A stretch of DNA of 5,914 bases from NCBI GenBank assembly GCA_021163015.1, contig JAGGXO010000203.1:1-5914 (forward strand), read 5' to 3'. Below are positions 1 to 4,542 of this stretch, in pieces. The position numbers and the translations under genes were made by a program. Source of the stretch: Candidatus Bipolaricaulota bacterium (GTDB taxonomy: Bacteria; Bipolaricaulota; Bipolaricaulia; UBA7950; UBA9294). A model generated the notes under the pieces. It saw nothing but the letters and a program-made list of their open reading frames with translations. It made no database searches and was not told where the DNA came from. Positions within the stretch are counted from its first letter, which is position 1. Each line of letters starts with the position of its first letter.

Positions 1-144
1 ATGCTCACGGGGCAGGTGATTGCTGGGCTTGTCATCTCTCAGTACGGTTGGCTCGGATCAGCGATGCGACCGATCAACGGCTGGAACATTCTCGGTGTTC
101 TGCTTGTGATCATGGGCGCGATTTTCACGGTGATCGGCCACTAG
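1..144 (+). CDS. DMT-type membrane protein of the YdcZ/DUF606 family, C-terminal fragment
   Basis: Frame 1 is open from the first base to the TAG ending at 144, giving 47 residues. The tail begins MLTGQVIAGLVI, continues through a loop (SQYGWLGSAMRPINGW) and ends in a hydrophobic helix (NILGVLLVIMGAIFTVIGH). A TGQ start to a helix, a short polar loop carrying an RPI/RPL motif and a final hydrophobic helix is the C-terminal pattern of YdcZ/DUF606 proteins, small inner-membrane members of the drug/metabolite transporter superfamily that are normally about 140-150 residues. The ATG at base 1 is therefore probably an internal methionine, with the first two thirds of the gene outside the window. 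The substrate cannot be told from this fragment. A separate promoter follows at 154-182, so the next gene is probably an independent unit. Confidence 0.7.
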   Translation: MLTGQVIAGLVISQYGWLGSAMRPINGWNILGVLLVIMGAIFTVIGH

Positions 145-153
145 CGACATGCC

Positions 154-182
154 TTCACAATATGCTGTGCGTATGGTATAGT
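154..182 (+). promoter_or_regulatory. sigma70-type extended -10 promoter for the PKD lipoprotein
   Basis: TTCACA at 154-159 and TATAGT at 177-182 are separated by exactly 17 bases. A TG one base upstream of the -10 (174-175) adds an extended -10 element. Transcription should start near 189, leaving a leader of about 20 nt that contains the Shine-Dalgarno site. The promoter starts only 10 bases after the stop of the upstream membrane-protein gene. Confidence 0.6.
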
Positions 183-196
183 ACTGTCATGGTCAA

Positions 197-203
197 AAGG
201 AGG
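197..203 (+). promoter_or_regulatory. ribosome binding site of the PKD lipoprotein
   Basis: AAGGAGG lies 7 bases before the ATG at 211. This near-perfect anti-16S match fixes that start codon. Confidence 0.75.
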
Positions 204-210
204 AATCATA

Positions 211-843
211 ATGCAGCGGCGTAGATGGGCGATACTTGCTTTACTGGCAGTGACGGTTGGAATATTGACGGGGTGCGCTCTGTTCAACCAGCCTCCCACA
301 GCCAACTTCACCTGGACTCCTTCGGATCCGCTAGCGCGAACTGATGTGCAGTTCACGGATCTGTCGACTGATACTGGTGGCATAGTCTCCTGGAGTTGGG
401 ACTTTGGCGACAATGGTTCGTCTCCCTCGCAGAACCCTAAGCACGAGTATGAAAAAGGTGGAACGTATCAGGTGAAGCTGACCGTTACTGATGGCGATGG
501 CAGCTTGGATACATTACAGAAGACCGTCACTATCACTCCAAGTCTCGATGGGACTTGGTCTGGAGTTATGACGGATCTGAACTGGAATCAGTGGACTCTG
601 CAATTGAACCTGCACCACTCGGCAAGTGGGGGAATCACTGGGACGATGAGTAGGGGAAATCAGACGCAAGTCATCACCAGCGCCACGTTCGATCCCTCTT
701 CTGGAGAGGTTCAGATCACATCCATGATCTTCGGGCAGACGCTACGCGGAACGTTAAATGCCGCCGAGAACAGGATCTCCGGACTCTGGTATGATGCACT
801 GGCCGGATGGGTTGGAAAAGACTGGAGCGTAAACTTGCAGTAG
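211..843 (+). CDS. PKD-domain lipoprotein with a C-terminal beta-rich domain
   Basis: This is a predicted 210-residue surface or periplasmic lipoprotein. Residues 1-21 are a lipoprotein signal (MQRRR, then a hydrophobic stretch) ending in the lipobox L19-T20-G21-C22, so Cys22 should be lipidated. Residue +2 is Ala, not Asp, which by the E. coli rule favours the outer membrane. Residues about 28-110 form one PKD domain (starting PPTANFTWTP), with the hallmark W63-D64-F65-G66-D67 and the closing strand YQVKLTVTDGDG. Residues 112-210 are rich in short beta strands (GTWSGVM, LQLNL, GTMS, LRGTL, ISGLWY, WSVNL) and look like a small barrel or lipocalin-like fold; I do not recognise the family. PKD domains usually mediate protein or carbohydrate contacts, so a binding role is plausible but no substrate can be named. 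The start is set by AAGGAGG 7 bases upstream. The gene has its own promoter and a downstream hairpin, so it is probably monocistronic. Confidence 0.85.
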   Translation: MQRRRWAILALLAVTVGILTGCALFNQPPTANFTWTPSDPLARTDVQFTDLSTDTGGIVSWSWDFGDNGSSPSQNPKHEYEKGGTYQVKLTVTDGDGSLDTLQKTVTITPSLDGTWSGVMTDLNWNQWTLQLNLHHSASGGITGTMSRGNQTQVITSATFDPSSGEVQITSMIFGQTLRGTLNAAENRISGLWYDALAGWVGKDWSVNLQ

Positions 844-895
844 AGTTCATCGCTAATACGAACGCATTGGGGCGCGAAAGCTTGGTCGACAAGTG

Positions 896-926
896 GACGG
901 GCACTTTGAGTGCCCGTCTCTCTGTT
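896..926 (+). terminator. probable intrinsic terminator of the lipoprotein gene
   Basis: GACGGGCACT (896-905) and AGTGCCCGTC (909-918) are perfect 10-bp complements around a TTG loop. The hairpin lies 52 bases after the stop codon and is followed by a moderately T-rich tail (TCTCTGTT). The tail is weaker than a textbook U-tract, and on the minus strand there is no T-run, so termination is expected mainly for the + strand. Confidence 0.55.
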
Positions 927-943
927 ATGCGCCGGAGTGGATG

Positions 944-1082
944 GTGGCTAGAAACCTGCGCACGCTACGAGGGTGAGGAGGTTGTTTGCGTAGCGTTGGG
1001 CCCTGTGCCCAACGTTGCGCTTGTGCTGTTGGTGTAACCCTCAACATGACAGACAAGCCACGCGTGGCAATCTGCACACGCT
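944..1082. repeat. intergenic repeat cluster, first site
   Basis: This space 3' of the hydrolase holds several elements. A GTGGC...CTGCGCACGCT module (944-966) recurs in shorter form at 1064-1082, where it runs into the hydrolase stop codon, and again at 2845-2867. A 36-bp element at 987-1022 recurs at 3018-3053. Two hairpins are visible: ACGCTACG (962-969) with CGTAGCGT (989-996), and CGTTGGGC (994-1001) with GCCCAACG (1007-1014). They share three bases and so partly compete. A 12-bp palindrome, GCCACGCGTGGC, lies at 1057-1068. No gene is visible here. Confidence 0.55.
987..1022. repeat. 36-bp dispersed intergenic repeat, copy 1
   Basis: Matches 3018-3053 at 31 of 36 positions, without gaps and in the same orientation. 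This copy contains a perfect inverted repeat (CGTTGGGC, 5-nt loop, GCCCAACG) that is damaged in copy 2. It lies about 59 bases past the stop of the minus-strand hydrolase gene. Confidence 0.6.
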
Positions 1083-1926
1083 ACGAAGGCGACGACGTGT
1101 GCTCCTCGAGCCACGTCTCGACATCGCTCAGCACAAGATCGTGTTCGGGCTCGTTGTACACCTCGTGGTAGAGACCGTCGTAGACCTTGATCGCTTTGTC
1201 ACTGGAGCCGATCGTATCGTAGAGCATGCGGGTGCCGTTCGGATCGACCAATCTGTCCGCGCCGCCCTGCAAAATCATTATCGGTAGAGCAATTCGCGAT
1301 GCCTCTGTTGTGACGCGCTGCATCGCCTTCAGCAATTCGTATCCGAGGCGGGCGGTGGTCTTCCCAGTGTAGACGAAAGGATCATCGAGGTAGGCGCGCA
1401 CCACCGATTCGTCTCGCGATATCCCTTGTACATCGAGCCCCATCAGCCCGACCTTCGGTGCCAAGGCGGAGAGGATTCTCGCCATGATGATCGTCGCGCG
1501 CGCGACGTTCCTCGGCATGACCACACTCGGTCCGGAGAGGATCGCTCCGGCGAACTCTGATTGATGATCGAGCAGGAAGTAAGAGGCGATCAGCGCTCCC
1601 ATGCTGTGCCCTAGCAGGAAGATCGGCTTATCCGGTTGCCACTTTTCGATCATCGCAAGGTACTCGCCGAGTACGCCAGTGAAGTCGGAAAAGCGCTTCA
1701 CGTAGACGCGAGTACCATCGGATCGACCATGCCCGAAGTGATCGAGTGCGTAGACGGCGTAGCCGTGGGGGACGAAGCGATCGACCAGGTTCATATACCT
1801 GCCGCTGTGTTCAGCCAAGCCGTGTGAGATCAGGATCACCGCGCGGGGTTTGCCACTGGGTAACCAACATTGGTGGTAGATCCTTGCTTTGCGCACTCCC
1901 GTGAAGAAGCCATCCGTGTGCTTCAT
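1081..1926 (-). CDS. alpha/beta hydrolase, monoacylglycerol lipase-like (serine lysophospholipase family)
   Basis: This 281-residue enzyme is predicted to hydrolyse monoacylglycerols, lysophospholipids or similar esters in the cytoplasm. The family signature is clear: oxyanion motif SHGLAEHSGRY (H35-G36), LDHFGHGRSDG (61-71), the nucleophile elbow G106-H107-S108-M109-G110, the acid in GGADRLVD (D224) and the histidine in LYHEVYNEPE (H254). Length and order fit the Hydrolase_4 / MGL family. I chose ATG 1926 because it overlaps the stop of the acetyltransferase gene as ATGA, typical of translational coupling, and has a GGTGGG just upstream. A GTG at 1935 would add only three residues and lacks a good Shine-Dalgarno. 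It is the second gene of the operon; two hairpins and a repeat lie downstream. The physiological ester is unknown, and an esterase acting on acetylated products of its partner is possible but speculative. Confidence 0.85.
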   Translation of the reverse strand: MKHTDGFFTGVRKARIYHQCWLPSGKPRAVILISHGLAEHSGRYMNLVDRFVPHGYAVYALDHFGHGRSDGTRVYVKRFSDFTGVLGEYLAMIEKWQPDKPIFLLGHSMGALIASYFLLDHQSEFAGAILSGPSVVMPRNVARATIIMARILSALAPKVGLMGLDVQGISRDESVVRAYLDDPFVYTGKTTARLGYELLKAMQRVTTEASRIALPIMILQGGADRLVDPNGTRMLYDTIGSSDKAIKVYDGLYHEVYNEPEHDLVLSDVETWLEEHTSSPS

Positions 1927-2576
1927 GCCACCCACCGATCGACAGTATCGAGAAGATCCTGGACAAGCTCGAAATATCTTCCGACATGCACGCCGTCGAG
2001 CAGCGCATGATGAACCTGGACGTTCAACGGCATTGCAGTTCGTCCGTCACGCTCTTCGTACTTCCCCCAGGCGAAGCGCGGAACGGAGTCGGGAGGGTCG
2101 AGCGGAGCCGGGTGTACCATCGCTGTGAATGCAATCCATGGGAGCGAGGTCATAAACAGAAAATCGTCCCGATCCGACTCCGGCCACACGGAGTTTGCCT
2201 TGCGCGCCTGTTCGATGCACTCTTTCGCTCCCGCGGCAAAATCCGCAAATGCCTCCACGTACCGCAGAGAGCAGAAGCGGAACTGATCGTTATCAGCAAG
2301 GATCGTGATCGAAGGATGGACGACACTGTACTGCACGACGCCATCGTCCTCCATCCGGTGCCTGAAAGCAGGGATAGCGTTCGCTGCCCGTGACAGCACG
2401 TATACCAGCCCGATGGTGAACGAAGTCTTCCTTTCTCTTGCTGCGGCACGCAAAGCAGTGACATCGACGTTCGCCGTGATGCTGAAGTAGGGAAAGCCGA
2501 AAGTGCGGAATAGCTCGTATGATTCTCGACGCGGCCAGTTCTCAACGTCGATATGCTTACGCTGCTTCTCTGTCAT
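1923..2576 (-). CDS. CatA-family acetyltransferase (chloramphenicol acetyltransferase-like)
   Basis: At 217 residues this matches the usual CAT length of about 215-220. CatA enzymes transfer acetyl from acetyl-CoA to the 3-hydroxyl of chloramphenicol as trimers in the cytoplasm. Visible family features are FPYFSITANVDVT (28-40), TSLPWIAFTAM (143-153), WGKYEERDG (170-178), MPLNVQVHH (182-190) and the active-site motif HHALLDG (189-195), giving catalytic His190 and structural Asp194, followed by VHVGR. The residue equivalent to Ser148 of the type III enzyme (PWxSF) appears to be Ala149 (PWIAF), which would be expected to weaken catalysis or reflect another acceptor. Start ATG 2576 has CCTCC on the + strand (GGAGG on the coding strand) 8 bases upstream. 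It overlaps the next gene by 4 bases. It is best called CAT-like; chloramphenicol resistance is not assured. Confidence 0.88.
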   Translation of the reverse strand: MTEKQRKHIDVENWPRRESYELFRTFGFPYFSITANVDVTALRAAARERKTSFTIGLVYVLSRAANAIPAFRHRMEDDGVVQYSVVHPSITILADNDQFRFCSLRYVEAFADFAAGAKECIEQARKANSVWPESDRDDFLFMTSLPWIAFTAMVHPAPLDPPDSVPRFAWGKYEERDGRTAMPLNVQVHHALLDGVHVGRYFELVQDLLDTVDRWVA

Positions 2577-2584
2577 GGTGTGCG

Positions 2585-2589
2585 CCTCC
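2585..2589 (-). promoter_or_regulatory. ribosome binding site of the CatA-like gene, inside a small hairpin
   Basis: GGAGG on the coding strand lies 8 bases before ATG 2576. The surrounding CGCCT-GCGG-AGGCG can fold as a 5-bp stem that would occlude part of the site. The stem is short, so any regulatory effect is unproven. Confidence 0.6.
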
Positions 2590-2618
2590 GCAGGCGAAGC
2601 TTACGCCATGATGCGCCT

Positions 2619-2647
2619 ACTATCACTACAAAGAACATCAAGAGCAA
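2619..2647 (-). promoter_or_regulatory. weak candidate promoter for the acetyltransferase-hydrolase operon
   Basis: On the minus strand, TTGCTC (2647-2642) and GATAGT (2624-2619) are spaced by 17 bases, about 43 bases upstream of the start codon. Both boxes match the consensus poorly. It is listed because no better sigma70-type site is visible upstream of the operon. Confidence 0.25.
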
Positions 2648-2663
2648 CTGCGCATAGGTTGTC

Positions 2664-2719
2664 GAAGAATCGCATGCCCAGTATCGGTTTCACACGATTT
2701 AACAGCCTATCGATTCTTC
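2664..2719. repeat. 9-bp inverted repeat upstream of the CatA-like gene
   Basis: GAAGAATCG at 2664-2672 and CGATTCTTC at 2711-2719 are perfect complements around a 38-base loop. They could be binding half-sites or the base of a leader structure. No flanking duplication or transposase supports a mobile element. Confidence 0.35.
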
Positions 2720-2791
2720 AGCCCCTTGCGCTCTTCTTGCAGCGAATCACCGCCTATAGTCACTCCATAGGGCGAGAACGAAGCCACGATG

Positions 2792-2820
2792 GGCCCAAGC
2801 CCCTGCCAGGAGCTTGAGCC
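2792..2820 (-). other. 13-bp hairpin that is complete only as minus-strand RNA
   Basis: On the + strand the arms 2792-2804 and 2808-2820 pair with two C-A mismatches. On the minus strand the same positions are U-G wobbles, giving an uninterrupted 13-bp stem with a 3-nt GGC loop. It lies in the gap between the RHH regulator and the CatA-like gene, both on the minus strand. No U-tract follows, so a simple intrinsic terminator is not supported; a leader structure or RNA-processing element is possible. Confidence 0.45.
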
Positions 2821-3053
2821 TGTTGGGCGGGTATGGCTCTTAACGTGGCGGATGAACTGCGCACGCTGCATAAAGCGGCATGATCTTGCGTGGCGTCGAA
2901 GCTTGCTTACCTGTGCGTATCAGCGCGCAGACAGGTCTCCGACGTTGCGGTGTAGGTCTTGACGTGGCAAGCAAGCCCAATGGTGGGCGAGCTGTACACG
3001 CGGTATAGGTACAGGCTTGCATAGCGTTGATCCCTCTGCCCAACGTTGTGCTT
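2821..3053. repeat. intergenic repeat cluster, second site
   Basis: This stretch separates the RHH regulator from the CatA-like gene and contains no supported gene; the whole non-coding gap is 2577-3051. It holds the GTGGC...CTGCGCACGCT module (2845-2867, 17/23 identical to 944-966) and the 36-bp repeat (3018-3053). Inverted repeats are GCTTGCTT (2901-2908) with AAGCAAGC (2969-2976) and ACCTGT (2909-2914) with ACAGGT (2931-2936). The two repeat modules keep the same order as at 944-1022 but lie farther apart, so the element has a conserved edge on each side and a variable middle. Confidence 0.5.
3018..3053. repeat. 36-bp dispersed intergenic repeat, copy 2
   Basis: Matches 987-1022 at 31 of 36 positions. 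Its right edge overlaps the stop codon of the minus-strand RHH gene (TAA at 3054-3052), so the repeat starts immediately 3' of that gene. Changes at 3030, 3031 and 3036 break the hairpin that is perfect in copy 1. Confidence 0.6.
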
Positions 3054-3225
3054 ACCCCTTCTTCTCCTCTCGCTTCAGATACTCCAGGATGGCCTCGACG
3101 ACCAGGTAGTTGACCGAGCGATCCCGTTTGTTACCGAGGCGGATCAGTCGTTCGACGGGCTTCTCCGCCATCTTCTTCTGCGGGACATAGATCGACAGCT
3201 TATCGAGGATCTCTTTCTTTGCCAT
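3052..3225 (-). CDS. small ribbon-helix-helix (CopG/Arc-type) DNA-binding protein
   Basis: This is a 57-residue basic protein with the compact RHH layout: a beta strand (DKLSIYVPQK, residues 9-18) that would insert into the DNA major groove as a dimer, helix A (PVERLIRLGNKRD, about 23-35) and helix B (SVNYLVVEAILEYLKREEKK, about 37-56). RSVNYLVVEAILEYL is the usual RHH turn and second-helix pattern. Proteins of this kind repress transcription, often their own, and many are antitoxins or plasmid regulators; no toxin partner lies next to it. The frame stays open upstream to 3384, but ATG 3225 is preferred: AAGGGGG lies 8 bases upstream and a strong promoter at 3259-3287 would fall inside the longer reading. 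Its stop codon abuts the 36-bp repeat. The regulatory target is unknown. Confidence 0.75.
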   Translation of the reverse strand: MAKKEILDKLSIYVPQKKMAEKPVERLIRLGNKRDRSVNYLVVEAILEYLKREEKKG

Positions 3226-3258
3226 GTGATTCACCCCCTTATCATTTCCATGTGCTCT

Positions 3259-3287
3259 ACCATAGCATATATACCCTTGCCAGTCAA
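3259..3287 (-). promoter_or_regulatory. strong promoter of the RHH gene
   Basis: On the minus strand, TTGACT (3287-3282) and TATGGT (3264-3259) are spaced by exactly 17 bases, with a TG one base before the -10 (extended -10). Transcription should start near 3252, giving a leader of about 27 nt. The spacer carries an imperfect palindrome (GTATATATGC) that could be an autoregulatory operator; that part is inference. Confidence 0.65.
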
Positions 3288-3384
3288 ACATAGAGAGTGG
3301 ATAGTATGAGACGATGCTAAGTAGCGAGAGGCGCACTTGCCTTATCGCATGCAATTTGTTGGTTGGCGGATGCATTGCGTGCAT

Positions 3385-4090
3385 TCGTAGTGAAAGAAGA
3401 GGTACCGGGTGGTCATCCGTAAGTTGGGTTTTCAGGTTGAGCCGAAAGGGCCGGTGTGATGACGCCCGAATTTGAAATGCATCATCCGGCTGGGCCTCTG
3501 ACTTGAGGTCTTGTCTGGCAAATCAGATAGACCCTGGCGACGTGCCTGAAGGTATTCCAAAGAAGAAAGGCAGGTAGCAGCAAGAGGATGTGAGGCATCT
3601 GTGAATAGCGGATCCCGCGAAAAGACCGACAAGAAGGGTCTGATCTCAGAGCATTCATTAGCGTAAGACTACCAGGAAATTGCCCAACTAGCGCGAAGCC
3701 AAGCATCCCCAAGAGGGGTTATGGCGAGTTCGAAACCGGTTGCCGAGTTTGAGCCGAAGGGCATTATGACTCGAATGAGTGTTCTACTCCAATTGAAGAG
3801 AGACCTACTTGAGGTGTCGAAGTACACATTAAGGAGGAGAGACATTGGATCATCGTAGCACCCACTGGTGGAGACTCGCAGCACACGGAATCTTGTGGCA
3901 ATCGGATATTGATCCTGGTGTGTGCTCAGCAATTTGCTAGCCTTGCGGGCCTAGTTCAATCCCCTACTGGGGTTGATTCCCCGCCCCTTGGGGTGTGCTT
4001 TTCACAAAGCTTCTTGATACACCGTCCGCTTGCGGCGGGGCAGTTCATTCTTCCGTTTCAAGCACATTTTTCGTGAGGCACTGCGTGCGC
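3385..4090. other. non-coding, hairpin-rich region (possible long structured RNA or group II intron remnant)
   Basis: No frame holds a convincing gene here. The + strand sequence is dense in nested stems. GGTCT...AGACC (3507-3533) encloses TCTG/CAGA; GCGG-ATC-CCGC lies at 3608-3618; AGACC/GGTCT at 3623-3641. A three-tier structure spans 3694-3732: CGAA/TTCG, then GCCA/TGGC, then CCCC-AAGA-GGGG. AGCACAC/GTGTGCT (3880-3926) encloses CAAT/ATTG. GCGGG/CCCGC (3945-3984) encloses TCAA-t-CCCC / GGGGTTGA. This looks like a large folded RNA. GTGTG at 3454 would fit a group II intron 5' end, but I found no domain V and no reverse transcriptase, so the class is uncertain. Confidence 0.35.
3979..4002 (+). 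terminator. weak terminator-like hairpin at the end of the structured block
   Basis: CCCC (3979-3982) and GGGG (3990-3993) flank a 7-nt loop and are followed by TGTGCTTTT. The stem is short and competes with the larger 3945-3984 hairpin. It could mark the 3' end of a + strand RNA. Confidence 0.25.
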
Positions 4091-4119
4091 TTGACAAGAG
4101 GTCCGATATATGGTAGAAT
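4091..4119 (+). promoter_or_regulatory. near-consensus sigma70-type promoter, long-leader promoter of the repeat protein
   Basis: A perfect TTGACA (4091-4096) and TAGAAT (4114-4119) are spaced by exactly 17 bases, with a TG one base before the -10. This is the best promoter in the window. Transcription should begin near 4126. The next likely translation start is 4543, so the leader would be about 415 nt. Confidence 0.7.
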
Positions 4120-4125
4120 AAGATA

Positions 4126-4542
4126 AAGTGATAGTTATACTTTGAAAAGCGTACACGCATTAAGAAGTAATGAGGCAAAGTTACGGGAGCTAGAATAAGG
4201 TTAGCCGGGGAGATGGAGCACAGGAGCTTGCCAGTCTGCAAAGGGGTTTTGTGGGTGTGCCTCTCGGGATATCTGTAGAAACACTGCTTTTGGAGAGGAG
4301 ATAGGGCTGTTGGTCCATGGTAGTTCGATCACGAATTGGCAGGACAGAGTGAACTCCTGGGCCTCGGCAGAAGAACAACCCTCCGCCAGCTTTGTCTTCG
4401 CTGATACCATCGCACAGGCGACGTGGTATGGACGTGATGACAAAGGCTCACTCTCTCCAATGTGGAATTGAGGAGGTGATCGAGTATACAAAACAGACCT
4501 GCAACACAGTTCATCAAGTCGGGGAAAAGGGAGGAGATTTAA
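4126..4542 (+). other. long structured 5' leader of the secreted repeat protein
   Basis: No supported gene occupies this stretch. It can fold extensively. GTCC/GGAC (4313-4316 / 4342-4345) encloses TTCG-ATCA-CGAA. A strong 10-bp stem is formed by ATACCA-TCGC (4404-4413), an ACAG loop, and GCGA-cg-TGGTAT (4418-4429). A stem follows in which CTCTCCAAT pairs with ATTGAGGAG. The leader ends in a strong Shine-Dalgarno at 4529-4536. It may be regulatory or part of the structured block upstream. I recognise no named riboswitch. Confidence 0.35.
4529..4536 (+). promoter_or_regulatory. strong ribosome binding site favouring the start at 4543
   Basis: GGGAGGAG lies 6 bases before ATG 4543, which is itself directly preceded by an in-frame TAA. 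A second in-frame ATG at 4597 has only AAGGA at 4583-4587, 9 bases away. The stronger site decides for 4543. Confidence 0.6.

Noticed and set aside
987..1022. Integron attC site, suggested by GTTGGGC and GCCCAAC cores near the 3' ends of minus-strand genes
   Set aside because: The two cores lie in the wrong order and spacing for one attC, the element at 3018-3053 has lost one arm, and no integrase is present. The repeat is kept as unclassified.
2664..2719. Insertion-sequence ends
   Set aside because: Only 9 bp of inverted repeat, no transposase and no target duplication.
2840..3043. 67-residue minus-strand frame in the repeat cluster
   Set aside because: It lies entirely within repeats and inverted repeats and has no domain or start signal.
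3226..3384. Longer N-terminus of the RHH protein up to 3384
   Set aside because: The extension spans a strong promoter and is unlike RHH proteins; ATG 3225 has a good ribosome binding site.
3669..3932. 87-residue minus-strand frame
   Set aside because: It is antisense to the nested stems at 3694-3732 and 3880-3926, with no ribosome binding site or family features.
3945..3990. tRNA-like TTCAAT arm
   Set aside because: There is no acceptor stem, anticodon arm or CCA end; the bases form a simple nested hairpin.
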